Assembly (NCBI GenBank): GCA_031429355.1
Contig: JANOZM010000005.1
Location: 1 to 64,000 of the forward strand
Reading direction: 5' to 3'
Origin: JANOZM01 sp031429355
GTDB taxonomy: Bacteria > Pseudomonadota > Gammaproteobacteria > Burkholderiales > Burkholderiaceae_E
DNA length: 64,000 nucleotides
Positions 50,856 to 59,604 of the stretch are shown in pieces (position 1 is the stretch's first letter; each line of letters starts with the position of its first letter). Position numbers and translations under genes: made by a program. The notes under the pieces were generated by a model that was not told the DNA's origin, searched no databases, and worked only from the letters and a program-made list of their open reading frames with translations.

Positions 50856-51977
50856 TTAAGTCTTTTGAACCACAACACTACCAATGGAATAACCCGCACC
50901 AAACGAACAAATAACACCGGTTTGTCCCGCTTCAAAATCATCTTGGTGGCGATGAAACGCGATGATAGAACCAGCCGATGCGGTGTTAGCAAACTCATCC
51001 AAAATAATGGGCGCATCGTCTTGGTTTGGGTCACGGCCAATCAGTTTGCGGGTGATAAATTGATTCATCGACATATTGGCCTGATGCAACCAAAAGCGCC
51101 GTACATCGGCGGGCTTTTTACCATGCTCGTTTAGGTGGCTAGCAATATGCTCGGCTGCCATTGGGCAAACTTCTTTAAATACTTTGCGCCCTTCTTGATA
51201 AAATAACTGATCGCGCTCAGTAGGGGCACGATCTTCTGCATGAGACATAAATCCAAAATTGTTACGAATGTTATTCGAAAACTGCGTTACACAGCGCGTA
51301 CCTAGCACTTCAAAAGCACCAGCGGGCGCATCGTCTAAACGCTCTACTAAAATAGCGGTACACACATCACCAAAAATAAAATGGCAATCGCGATCTTTCC
51401 AAGCTAAGTGTGCCGAAGTAATTTCTGGGTTGACGACTAAAATTGCGCGTGATGCACCCGACTTAACTGCGTTAACGGCCATCTGAATACCGAAGGTCGC
51501 CGAAGAACAAGCTACATTCATATCAAATGCAAAACCGCCTTGCATGCCAATAGCCAGTTGAATCTCGATTGCCATCGCTGGGTAAGCGCGTTGCATGTTG
51601 GCGCTAGCGCACAAAATACCATCAACTTGCGAAGCCGTTTTCCCCGCTTTTTTTAGCGCATGCTCTGCCGCCAACATACTAATTTCGGCCATGAGGCTCA
51701 GCTCATCATCGCGGCGTGGCGTAAATTTTGGACGCATACGTGTTGGGTCTAGCACGCCCACTTTATCCATTACGTAACGCTGCTTAATGCCCGATGCTTT
51801 TTCAATAAACTCAACGCTAGAGGCTTGCAGGGCAACGCGCTCACCACTGGCAATCGCTGCGGCGTGCTCGGTGTTTTGCAAATGCACGTATTGGTTAAAC
51901 GACTCAACCAATTCGGCGTTGGTAATAATGTTTGGTGGCGTGTATAGGCCGGTACTGCTGATGGCAACGCGATGCAT
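50856..51977 (-). CDS. Beta-ketoacyl-ACP synthase III-like protein (FabH family)
   Basis: The 373-residue thiolase-fold protein has the active-site Cys in MNVACSSATFGIQMAVNAVK, the His in FWLHQANMSMNQFITRK and the Asn in LDEFANTASAGSIIAFHR, the C-H-N triad of KAS III. It is longer than FabH (about 320) and belongs to the extended group common in Burkholderiales. No fabD or fabG is adjacent, so a role outside primary fatty acid synthesis is possible. It converges with the malonyl-CoA decarboxylase gene, which consumes the extender unit. Confidence 0.88.
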   Translation of the reverse strand: MHRVAISSTGLYTPPNIITNAELVESFNQYVHLQNTEHAAAIASGERVALQASSVEFIEKASGIKQRYVMDKVGVLDPTRMRPKFTPRRDDELSLMAEISMLAAEHALKKAGKTASQVDGILCASANMQRAYPAMAIEIQLAIGMQGGFAFDMNVACSSATFGIQMAVNAVKSGASRAILVVNPEITSAHLAWKDRDCHFIFGDVCTAILVERLDDAPAGAFEVLGTRCVTQFSNNIRNNFGFMSHAEDRAPTERDQLFYQEGRKVFKEVCPMAAEHIASHLNEHGKKPADVRRFWLHQANMSMNQFITRKLIGRDPNQDDAPIILDEFANTASAGSIIAFHRHQDDFEAGQTGVICSFGAGYSIGSVVVQKT

Positions 51978-52123
51978 AGGGAACTCCTCGGGTGGTTCTT
52001 GTTTTTTGCTATAACTTTAACTGGAGGGAGATTATGGCTCAAATCGCTGGGGCAGCCAAAATGGAGGCGAATTGCAACGCAAAGTTGGCTCTGGTTTGCA
52101 TTGCTAACTAGGTGATCTTAAAT

Positions 52124-52160
52124 AAAAAAATGCAACAGCAGTAAAACCGCCGTTGCATTT
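52124..52160 (-). terminator. Rho-independent terminator of the Bug gene
   Basis: On the minus strand AAATGCAAC ... GTTGCATTT forms a nine-pair stem (52160-52152 with 52136-52128), followed by a run of T (52130 to 52124). It lies about 27 bases past the Bug stop codon. Confidence 0.85.
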
Positions 52161-52186
52161 AATCAAACTACATTGTGCAAACCTAA

Positions 52187-53158
52187 TTAGTCAAACTTTA
52201 AACCAGAAGCACGAATTACTGGAACCCACTGTTTTTTAAATGCAGCAATGTTCTTTCTAGTATCAGCCAAGCTAACCGAGTTTGGATCTAAAATTTTTGC
52301 AGCTAAAAACTTATCGCGGACCGATTTCATTTTCATGACTTCAGCAATTTCTTTCGCGTAAAGTTCTACTTTAGCAGTCGACATGCTGGCTTTAGCGTAG
52401 AACGAATTCCAACCCAGTGCTGACAAATTAATGCCCGACTCTTTAAGAGTGGGGATGTTAGCAATAATGCGTTTTTCGCCCGAGGTTGCCAAAATGCGAA
52501 TACGACCACCTTCATGTTGCGCAAGCAAACTATCTAGCGCGTCGATCGCTACTGGCACATGGCCACCAACTAAATCGGTTAACAACGGAGCCGAACCACG
52601 GTAGCCCACAACTGGCGCTTTTACTTTTGCGGCTTCGGCCATCATTAGTGCAAAAAAGTGCGGAATACTGCCAGTGGCAGGAACGCCAAAGTTCGCTTTT
52701 TCTGCATTGGCACGCATCCACGCTAATAAATGGTTGACTTCACGTACGGGCACTGCCGCGCCGACGGCAACAGCCATCTCGTATTGAGAAACTTGGGTCA
52801 CGGCTTGAAAGTCCGCGTCGACGTTGTATCCAACGTCTTTTAAAGTCTCGGGTTGAATCACGATAAGTGCAGGGTTAACTAAAACCAAGGCATCAACATC
52901 GTTGGCCATTTTCTTTAAGTTCTGCATGGCGACACGACCACCAGCACCCGTCATGTTTTCGACAATAACGTTGCGGCCTAATTTAGTCGCTAATTCGGGG
53001 GCAATAATGCGTGCGCCGATGTCTGACGAACCGCCAGCGGGGTAGGGCACGATTAAACGCAACACGTTGTCTTGCGCGCGCGCAAAGGAAGGTAAAGCGG
53101 ATGTGCCGATAGCGGCTGCAGTGGCCGATAGGGCCGATACAAATTGACGTTTGTTCAT
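52187..53158 (-). CDS. Bug-type tripartite tricarboxylate transporter substrate-binding protein
   Basis: Bug proteins are periplasmic receptors, greatly expanded in Burkholderiales, that bind carboxylates, amides or aromatics. The 323-residue protein has a signal peptide (FVSALSATAAAIGTSALPSF, cut near ARAQ) and the family stretches LIVPYPAGGSSDIGARIIAP, RNVIVENMTGAGGRVAMQNL, NFGVPATGSIPHFFALMM and VVGYRGSAPLLTDLVGGHVP. No TctA/TctB permease is present, which is typical of orphan Bug genes. Confidence 0.95.
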   Translation of the reverse strand: MNKRQFVSALSATAAAIGTSALPSFARAQDNVLRLIVPYPAGGSSDIGARIIAPELATKLGRNVIVENMTGAGGRVAMQNLKKMANDVDALVLVNPALIVIQPETLKDVGYNVDADFQAVTQVSQYEMAVAVGAAVPVREVNHLLAWMRANAEKANFGVPATGSIPHFFALMMAEAAKVKAPVVGYRGSAPLLTDLVGGHVPVAIDALDSLLAQHEGGRIRILATSGEKRIIANIPTLKESGINLSALGWNSFYAKASMSTAKVELYAKEIAEVMKMKSVRDKFLAAKILDPNSVSLADTRKNIAAFKKQWVPVIRASGLKFD

Positions 53159-53344
53159 AGGTACTCCAAGTTAGTTATATTTTTAGCTACAAAATTCTAG
53201 AACGCGATTCTGCCCGAATTAGCCAACGTTGCGGTGTGTTTGATGTTTGTTGGCGACAGGCGGTCGGATTTCGCACTTGCTAAGGCCGCGTAATTTATTC
53301 GCGTTAGACTTTGGTCACCAATTTTTAGAATTTAGGTTAACAAG

Positions 53345-53818
53345 ATGCGTAAGGCAACGGCAAAAGACGCAAACGCGATCGCCCAATTTAATAGTGCCAT
53401 GGCGCTAGAAACCGAAGGCAAACGCCTGATGCCGCAAGTGATTGGGGCTGGTGTCGCCAATTTTATTGCAAATCCAGAGCGAGGGTTTTATTTGGTTTGC
53501 GAAGGCGAGCTGGGCCTTAAGGCTTGCTTGATGGTCACTACCGAATGGAGCGATTGGCGTAATGGCAATTTTTGGTGGATTCAAAGCGTTTACGTCAAAC
53601 CCGAGTTTCGCCAGCAAGGTGTTTACCGCGCAATGTACGAACATTTAAAAACGCTTGCATTGGCCGATGCGAATGTTTGCGGGTTTCGTTTGTATGTTGA
53701 AAAAGAAAATGTAACGGCGCAAAAGACGTATAGGTCGTTAGGAATGAGTGAAACGGATTATTTGATGTTTGAAGAGTTAAAACAAGGCGTGGAGTTTTTG
53801 TTGCCTAGTACGTCTTAG
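53345..53818 (+). CDS. GNAT family N-acetyltransferase
   Basis: The 157-residue single-domain acetyltransferase has RKATAKDANAIAQFNSAMAL at the N-terminus, WWIQSVYVKPEFRQQGVYRA with the acetyl-CoA-binding Q/RxxGxxR loop, and LYVEKENVTAQKTYRSLGM, the C-terminal hallmark. The substrate is unknown. It stands alone. Confidence 0.92.
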   Translation: MRKATAKDANAIAQFNSAMALETEGKRLMPQVIGAGVANFIANPERGFYLVCEGELGLKACLMVTTEWSDWRNGNFWWIQSVYVKPEFRQQGVYRAMYEHLKTLALADANVCGFRLYVEKENVTAQKTYRSLGMSETDYLMFEELKQGVEFLLPSTS

Positions 53819-53840
53819 CTCTTGAAAAAAGTACGAATTA

Positions 53841-54509
53841 TCATTTCCAAACCGAATCCGCTAATTTCTCATCTAACGCTTTGCCCGGTGCACATTCTGT
53901 CGAGTAATATCCAGCGCCATTTCCCGAATGTTGCGCGCGTTCTTGGTACATCCCGTTAAAAAAAGCTAAGCCATTTCGCTTTGCGACTGAGTCAGGTAAC
54001 CCGAGTAATTTACCGGCTCGATAATAGCGTTGTACTGCTTGGCACTCAGTTATAGATTCGTTGCGTTCGCCACGCACATGCATCGCTTCGTGTGCGAATA
54101 GCGCAACACTAAACAAGTCATCGCGCGATGCACGTTTCGGGTTGTTTAGGTGGCTACGTAATTTTTTGCACCACGAATAGCCCAATACAATTTGCCCCGT
54201 TTCAAAGTTTGCATGTCCGGCAGCAAAGCCATCAGTGGTATCGAAAATAGTATCGAACAGGGTGTTGCAGTGCACGTCGACTTTGTTTGTTTCGGCAAGA
54301 ATTTTTGCTTTGTCGGTTAAAAAACTTTCAAAGCGCCACAATGAATACGGTTGATAGGCAAGAGCAAAGCCAAGGGCTAAAACGCAAAAAAAGTAACCTT
54401 TGGACAGTTGTAAATCGGGAAGGTCAAAATCTTTGCGGGGAACGTATTGATGATAAATTTCCTTGGCGGCAAGCCAAAAGAAAAATGCAGCAAGCGCCAG
54501 CCAAATCAT
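53841..54509 (-). CDS. Membrane protein with a HExxH zincin motif
   Basis: I do not recognise the family. The 222-residue protein has two N-terminal hydrophobic segments (MIWLALAAFFFWLAA, and about residues 37-53, KGYFFCVLALGFALAY) and then a soluble part with HEAMH at residues 140-144 inside SVALFAHEAMHVRGERNESI, followed by TECQAVQRYYRAGKLL. HExxH with a downstream Glu in NESITECQ is the layout of a zinc metallopeptidase. Cys residues at about 81, 114 and 156 may form disulfides. A 16-bp palindrome lies about 88 bases upstream. Confidence 0.7.
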   Translation of the reverse strand: MIWLALAAFFFWLAAKEIYHQYVPRKDFDLPDLQLSKGYFFCVLALGFALAYQPYSLWRFESFLTDKAKILAETNKVDVHCNTLFDTIFDTTDGFAAGHANFETGQIVLGYSWCKKLRSHLNNPKRASRDDLFSVALFAHEAMHVRGERNESITECQAVQRYYRAGKLLGLPDSVAKRNGLAFFNGMYQERAQHSGNGAGYYSTECAPGKALDEKLADSVWK

Positions 54510-54596
54510 GCTGCATTATTCGGGCTGGCTGAGGGCCCAAACGGAGTTACGATAAAATTTGACGTGAATAACTTCAATGCTGTAGCGCCGGTTTAA

Positions 54597-54612
54597 CTTG
54601 TGAATTCACAAG
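54597..54612. promoter_or_regulatory. Perfect 16-bp palindrome
   Basis: CTTGTGAATTCACAAG lies in the 206-bp region between the HExxH gene (start 54509, minus) and the small membrane protein gene. It is a candidate operator for the HExxH gene; no binding protein can be named. Confidence 0.45.
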
Positions 54613-54715
54613 CTTAAGCCCACAACAATTATAAAACTGGTCAAACGGAATACTTGGAACACGAGGCCCGATTAGCGGAACCCTTTGTTGGTACAACTGC
54701 AAATTACAACAACGA

Positions 54716-54820
54716 CTAGGCCATTACAACACTAACCATTGCAGTAACTTGAGCGGCTGCAAAAGCGACAGCGATTAAAGCGATTGAGAAGAATTCGATT
54801 TTGCTGGTGATTGTGTTCAT
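54716..54820 (-). CDS. Small membrane protein, 34 residues
   Basis: MNTITSKIEFFSIALIAVAF is followed by AAAQVTAMVSVVMA: a short charged start and one transmembrane helix. ATG 54820 has AGGA at about ten bases upstream; the frame extends to 54910, but that part has lower coding character. Function unknown. It may be a real small protein, as it has a good ribosome site and no overlap with other genes. Confidence 0.5.
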   Translation of the reverse strand: MNTITSKIEFFSIALIAVAFAAAQVTAMVSVVMA

Positions 54821-54963
54821 TTTGTTTTCCTTTAAGTTTGGGTTTAGTTCACTTGGCTTCTTGCTGCGTTGCCATGATTGAACTATGCGCTTAAGGAAAA
54901 CTGGCTGCATCGGGTTTGCGACGAGCCGTTGGATTTGTGGAGCGAAGTGACAAAAAGCGGGGT

Positions 54964-56442
54964 TTAAGTTGTTGTGCCTCTGGCACCAACGGGATTGCGC
55001 TTGAAATAGCCCTTTAGCCCTAAAAAGATCGCGTTCGCTAGCCGGGCTTGGTAGGCTTGGTCGGTTAAACGGGCCTCTTCTTGGGGGTTACTAATAAAGG
55101 CTGTTTCGATCAATATCGAGGGGATATCAGGCGAACGCAGTACCGCAAAATTGGCTTGTTCTACCCCAGCTTTATGCAGTTTGGCGAAACCGCCAACCTC
55201 ACCCAGAATTGCTTTGCCCAGTCTTACAGAGTTTCGAATTTGCGATTCTGTCGAAAGATTCAATAGCACTTGTGCGGCACCCTGTTGGTTCTTCGCCAGT
55301 GAAATGCCACCGATTTCATCGGCTGAGTTCTCTTTTGTGGCCAACCATTTTGCTGCCGCACTACTAGCGCCGCGTTCGGATAATGCAAAAACTGAGGCGC
55401 CCTTTGCTCGCGGGTCAATAAACGCGTCAGCGTGAATCGATACAAATACATCGGCTTTAACGCGTCGGGCGCGGCGTACACGGTCGGCTAATTCGACAAA
55501 ATAATCGGCATCGCGGGTAAGGTAGGCGCGCCAGTTGGGTTCCTGCTCGATACGTTCGCGCAGTTTTTTGGCGATCGCTAACACTACGTTTTTCTCGTAA
55601 GCGCCCCCTGCACCAATCGCGCCAGGGTCTTCGCCGCCGTGGCCAGGGTCGATAGCAATGGTAATTAAGCGCTCGACTTCGGGTTCGCGTGTTTTGGGGT
55701 TGCTGGATGGTGCCGGTGCAGGTGGCTTGCTACGGTCAACCGCTTTTGCAGGGTTGAGTAACTCTTCCAGTGGGTCTTTGGCTTGTGGTGCCGATGCAAT
55801 GACTGGTGGTGTTGCTGGAGTGCTTGGTGTTGCGGATGGCTTTGCATCAGCGGTTTTGCTGTTGCCCGCTTTACTTTCCCCCGTTTTACCAACACTTCCC
55901 CTGGCCAACATTACGCTTAAAGGATCTACCTCTTGGACCGGATACAAATCAAACAGTAAGCGATGTTGATACGGCCCAATGGGAGCCACTGCAAACAACT
56001 GCGGGGTGATACCCGTTTTTAAATCGAACACTAAGCGTACAACCGTTGGCGTGTATTGCGCCACCCGAACCGACGCGATGTACGGATCGTTTGGCTGCAC
56101 TTTAGCAACGATCTCTTTTATTTGCGTGTCGAGAATGGTGTCTTCTAAATCAACAAACAAGCGATCGGGGTTTTTTAAATTGTTGTACGAGAACTTTAGG
56201 GCGCGATCCAGCTCGATCGTAACTCGTGTGTAATCACGCGCAGGCCATACGCGCACGCCTAAAACCGTAGCTCCGAGGGCCAAAGGGATGTTTAGTAAGA
56301 GGCCTGCAGACGTGGCCGAGAAGGCCATTGTTTTTACTAGTTTCCGGCGCGTAAGAAACTTTACATCAGCAGTTAGATCAACACTAGATTCACTAGCGGA
56401 CTTGGCCTTAGAAACAGATAACGGATTGTTTTTATAACTCAT
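54964..56442 (-). CDS. amiC: N-acetylmuramoyl-L-alanine amidase with AMIN domain (AmiC-like)
   Basis: AmiC splits septal peptidoglycan during division. The 492-residue protein begins with a Tat-type signal (FLTRRKLVKTMAFSATSAGL), followed by an AMIN domain (about residues 60-160, VWPARDYTRVTIELDRALKF), a Pro/Ser-rich linker and the Amidase_3 domain: IAIDPGHGGEDPGAIGAGGA, the zinc Glu of AYEKNVVLAIAKKL, VFVSIHADAFIDPRAKGASV and the catalytic Glu in SILIETAFISNPQEE. ATG 56442 overlaps the tsaE stop as ATGA. Confidence 0.95.
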   Translation of the reverse strand: MSYKNNPLSVSKAKSASESSVDLTADVKFLTRRKLVKTMAFSATSAGLLLNIPLALGATVLGVRVWPARDYTRVTIELDRALKFSYNNLKNPDRLFVDLEDTILDTQIKEIVAKVQPNDPYIASVRVAQYTPTVVRLVFDLKTGITPQLFAVAPIGPYQHRLLFDLYPVQEVDPLSVMLARGSVGKTGESKAGNSKTADAKPSATPSTPATPPVIASAPQAKDPLEELLNPAKAVDRSKPPAPAPSSNPKTREPEVERLITIAIDPGHGGEDPGAIGAGGAYEKNVVLAIAKKLRERIEQEPNWRAYLTRDADYFVELADRVRRARRVKADVFVSIHADAFIDPRAKGASVFALSERGASSAAAKWLATKENSADEIGGISLAKNQQGAAQVLLNLSTESQIRNSVRLGKAILGEVGGFAKLHKAGVEQANFAVLRSPDIPSILIETAFISNPQEEARLTDQAYQARLANAIFLGLKGYFKRNPVGARGTTT

Positions 56443-56969
56443 AGGGGAATAAGCTCGCTGCACAATTGCGCACCAATGTTAAGGCCGGTTGGCGACCCGG
56501 CGCTGTAACGCAGCGAACGGGTTAAGGTATCTTCAGATACCGTTAAGTGTAATTCTAAATCGGCCGGAGGAAGTAATTCGCGGGCTTGCTCGGGCCACTC
56601 GGCAATCACCAAGTTGGACGCCACGAACAATTCGGCAAAGCCCGCATCGGCCCACTCTTGTGGATCGGTCATGCGGTAAAAATCGAAATGCGAAATAACC
56701 AAGCCATTAACTTCGTAAGGCTCTAGCAAGGCGAAGGTGGGGCTTTTAATGCGGCCCGTTACGCCGAGGCCTTGCAACAAAGCGCGTGCCACTGTGGTTT
56801 TTCCAGCGCCTAAGTCACCTTGCAAATACAGTCTAAAATGCTCAGCTTGCTGATTGGCTCTTGCTTGCGTAAAAAGCACGGCCAAAAGCGCACCAAGTTT
56901 TTCGGTTTGCGCTGAGTCGGCGAGCAGGTATGCTTGTTCTTCTGGATTTTCTTGCACAATGACTTTCAA
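56439..56969 (-). CDS. tsaE: tRNA threonylcarbamoyladenosine biosynthesis ATPase TsaE
   Basis: TsaE is the ATPase of the TsaBDE complex that makes t6A37 in tRNA; TsaD is encoded 4.6 kb away. The 176-residue protein has the P-loop YLQGDLGAGKTTVARALLQG, the conserved GRIKSPTFALLEPYEV, SHFDFYRMTDPQEWADAGF and LVIAEWPEQARELLP. The TTG at 56969 or the GTG at 56957 is the start; both lie within ten bases of the divergent queG ATG. Confidence 0.94.
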   Translation of the reverse strand: MKVIVQENPEEQAYLLADSAQTEKLGALLAVLFTQARANQQAEHFRLYLQGDLGAGKTTVARALLQGLGVTGRIKSPTFALLEPYEVNGLVISHFDFYRMTDPQEWADAGFAELFVASNLVIAEWPEQARELLPPADLELHLTVSEDTLTRSLRYSAGSPTGLNIGAQLCSELIPL

Positions 56970-58128
56970 TCAACTAAGCCTGTGGGCTCGCGAACTGGGT
57001 TTTTCCTCGGTCGGTATTGCAGATACCGACCTTTCAGTGTCGCCTTCTAAATCGAGTGATGCGGTTGATTCAGTAGCAACGGGTTTAAATCAGTGGCTAG
57101 CGGCGAACTTGCACGGAGACATGGATTATATGGCGCGCGGGGCAGCTGCGCGGCTCGATCCAACGCTTTTAGTGCCGCAAGCCCGACGCGCCATTATGGT
57201 GACCATGGACTACACACCCAACGACGCAGCGTGGGTAGATCAGGCATGGGATAACTTGCATGATGACGAGCGCGCCTATGTTGCACGTTATGCGCTGGGG
57301 CGCGATTATCATAAAGTAGTGCGTAGCCGATTACAAAAATTAATGACTAAAGTTGAGAGTGAGTTAAAACAACAGCAAACGCAAAAGCTGACGCAAGAAC
57401 GCGAACAACCTAATCAACTACAGTACCGAGTTTTTTGTGATTCTGCGCCGGTGATGGAAGTTGAGCTTGCGACTCGCGCGGGCCTTGGTTGGCGTGGTAA
57501 GCACACCCTAATGCTATCGCGTGAACAAGGGTCGATGTTTTTTATCGGCTCGATCTTAACCAATTATCCGTTTGAAACTACGCCACCGACTTCGAGCCAT
57601 TGTGGTTCGTGCAGCCAATGTATCGACGTTTGCCCGACTCAGGCTATTGTTGCTCCGCACCAGTTAGACGCAAGGCGCTGCATTAGTTACTTGACCATAG
57701 AGCACAAGGGCGCAATCGATCTTAGTTTGCGGCCATTAATGGGTAATCGCATTTATGGTTGTGATGATTGCCAGTTAATTTGCCCGTGGAATAAGTTCGC
57801 GCAAAAACCATCTGTCCCCGACTTTGCCGCGCGCCACAATTTAGACGGGGTTGGTCTTACCAATTTGTTTGCCTGGACAGCCGAAGAATTTAATACACGC
57901 ATGGAAGGCTCAGCAATTCGTCGAATTGGGCATGAACGTTGGTTACGTAATATTGCGGTGGCTTTGGGTAATTGCAAATCGCAAGCCGCCGATAGTTTGT
58001 TGCCCGTTTTAGCGACTAGACTTAATCATGATAATGCAATGGTTGTAGAGCATGTGCAATGGGCAATTGATCAACAACAGGCTAGGTTAGCGGGTGTGAA
58101 TACTAAAGCTAAAAAGGCCGCACTTTGA
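56959..58128 (+). CDS. queG: Epoxyqueuosine reductase QueG
   Basis: QueG performs the last step of queuosine synthesis in tRNA, using cobalamin and two 4Fe-4S clusters. The 389-residue protein starts at MTFNQLSLWARELGFSSVGI. It has the cobalamin-binding ARYALGRDYHKVVRSRLQKL, CDSAPVMEVELATRAGLGWR, and two Cys clusters, SSHCGSCSQCIDVCPTQAIV and GCDDCQLICPWNKFA. ATG 56959 is favoured; an upstream frame overlapping tsaE is not domain-like. The xerD start overlaps its stop. Confidence 0.96.
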   Translation: MTFNQLSLWARELGFSSVGIADTDLSVSPSKSSDAVDSVATGLNQWLAANLHGDMDYMARGAAARLDPTLLVPQARRAIMVTMDYTPNDAAWVDQAWDNLHDDERAYVARYALGRDYHKVVRSRLQKLMTKVESELKQQQTQKLTQEREQPNQLQYRVFCDSAPVMEVELATRAGLGWRGKHTLMLSREQGSMFFIGSILTNYPFETTPPTSSHCGSCSQCIDVCPTQAIVAPHQLDARRCISYLTIEHKGAIDLSLRPLMGNRIYGCDDCQLICPWNKFAQKPSVPDFAARHNLDGVGLTNLFAWTAEEFNTRMEGSAIRRIGHERWLRNIAVALGNCKSQAADSLLPVLATRLNHDNAMVVEHVQWAIDQQQARLAGVNTKAKKAAL

Positions 58129-59042
58129 GCACCGTAAAAGTACCTAAAATTAATGCGCCAGAAGCGCCATTAATTTTAGACTTCACAACCGCGTTGTGGT
58201 TAGAAGATGGGCTAAGCAAAAATTCGATTGCGGCTTATCAACGTGACTTAGGGCAACTCTCGACATGGGCGAAAGTACAAAACAACAATCTATTAAAACT
58301 TGATAATCCTGCTATTCAACAATACATCGCACAACGCTTTGGCGGCGGTACTGCCACCAGCAGTAACCGACGCCTCACCGTCATTCGGCGGTTTTTTCAA
58401 TGGGCCATTCGACAAGGTTTAACCGATGTCGATCCAACTATCGATTTACGTTCGGCAAAACAAGCGCCGCGCATTCCACAAACACTAAGCGAAGCGCAAG
58501 TAGAAGCGTTAATAACAGCACCCAATATCGAAACATCGCTCGGGCTGCGAGATCGAGCAATGCTAGAGACACTTTATGCTACCGGGCTGCGGGTAAGCGA
58601 ATTAGTCGATTTAAAAACCTTGTCGGTAGCTCTAAACGAAGGTGTTGTTCGCGTTATTGGTAAAGGCAATAAAGAGCGCATGGTGCCGTTAGGCGAAGAA
58701 GCGCGTAGTTGGATTGTAAAATTTTTAAAACAAGGCCGCCCAGCGTTGTTAAATGGCAAAACTTGTGACGCACTGTTTGTTACCCAACGAGCCGATGGTA
58801 TGTCGCGCCAAATGTTCTGGAACCTAATAAAAAAATATGCCTTTTTGGCTGAGATTCATGCGCCCTTGTCACCCCACACTTTACGTCATGCGTTTGCAAC
58901 GCATTTGTTAAATCACGGGGCCGATTTGCGCGTAGTGCAATTGTTGTTAGGCCATGCCGATATTTCTACAACCCAAATTTATACGCATGTTGCGCGCGAA
59001 CGTTTAAAGCAACTACATGGGCAACATCACCCCCGTGGGTAA
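58125..59042 (+). CDS. xerD: Tyrosine recombinase XerD
   Basis: XerD works with XerC at dif to resolve chromosome dimers. The 305-residue protein has an N-terminal core-binding domain (FTTALWLEDGLSKNSIAAYQ, RDLGQLSTW) and a catalytic domain with R in ATGLRVSELVDLKTLS, K in GKGNKERMVPLGEEA, HxxR in LSPHTLRHAFATHLLNHGAD, His in LLLGHADISTTQIYTHVAR and the Tyr just after it. The TTG start overlaps the queG stop. The chromosomal context indicates the housekeeping recombinase. Confidence 0.95.
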   Translation: MSTVKVPKINAPEAPLILDFTTALWLEDGLSKNSIAAYQRDLGQLSTWAKVQNNNLLKLDNPAIQQYIAQRFGGGTATSSNRRLTVIRRFFQWAIRQGLTDVDPTIDLRSAKQAPRIPQTLSEAQVEALITAPNIETSLGLRDRAMLETLYATGLRVSELVDLKTLSVALNEGVVRVIGKGNKERMVPLGEEARSWIVKFLKQGRPALLNGKTCDALFVTQRADGMSRQMFWNLIKKYAFLAEIHAPLSPHTLRHAFATHLLNHGADLRVVQLLLGHADISTTQIYTHVARERLKQLHGQHHPRG

Positions 59043-59083
59043 GCTCGCTTTGAAATTTAAAAACAATAAAAAGGAATAGTTTT

Positions 59084-59575
59084 GTGGCTAAAGCCCATGT
59101 TTCAGAGACTCCAGCAACTCAATTTTTAAAGCGCCATAAAGTTGAGTTTACGGAACACATTTACGATTATGTCGAGCATGGCGGTACAGCCGAATCTGCG
59201 TCTCAGTTAGGTGTTAGCGAGCACCAAGTTGTTAAAACATTGGTCATGCAAGATGAATCAGCCAAACCGCTAATTGTCTTAATGCATGGCGATAAAAAAG
59301 TATCTACAAAAGCGCTAGCTCGGCAAATTCCGTGTAAATCAGTCGAGCCTTGTAAGCCCGAGGTTGCCAACCGACACAGTGGTTTTTTAATCGGCGGTAC
59401 CTCACCCTTTGGGACGCGCAAAGCAATGCCCGTATTTGTTGAAAAAACCATCTTGGCTTTAGATAAAATTTATATCAATGGAGGTAAGCGTGGCTTCTTA
59501 GTGGGCATCACGCCGTCTATACTGACTGCGGTGCTGGGCGCGCGGACAGTGCAGTGCGCTAACGAAGAAATTTGA
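59084..59575 (+). CDS. ybaK: Cys-tRNA(Pro) deacylase YbaK
   Basis: YbaK hydrolyses mischarged Cys-tRNA(Pro). The 163-residue protein has the family stretches PATQFLKRHKVEFTEHIYDY, EHQVVKTLVMQDESAKPLIV, SGFLIGGTSPFGTRKAMPVF and YINGGKRGFLVGITPSILTA. The GTG start is preceded by AAAAGGAA. It lies between xerD and plsY, probably in one transcript. Confidence 0.94.
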   Translation: MAKAHVSETPATQFLKRHKVEFTEHIYDYVEHGGTAESASQLGVSEHQVVKTLVMQDESAKPLIVLMHGDKKVSTKALARQIPCKSVEPCKPEVANRHSGFLIGGTSPFGTRKAMPVFVEKTILALDKIYINGGKRGFLVGITPSILTAVLGARTVQCANEEI

Positions 59576-59604
59576 AAAAGCTGGTCTAAAAGGAACTGTT
59601 AATT

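Noticed and set aside
56854..56958. Longer QueG start
   Set aside because: The added 35 residues overlap tsaE and precede the conserved N-terminus MTFNQLSLWARELGF; ATG 56959 is the domain start.
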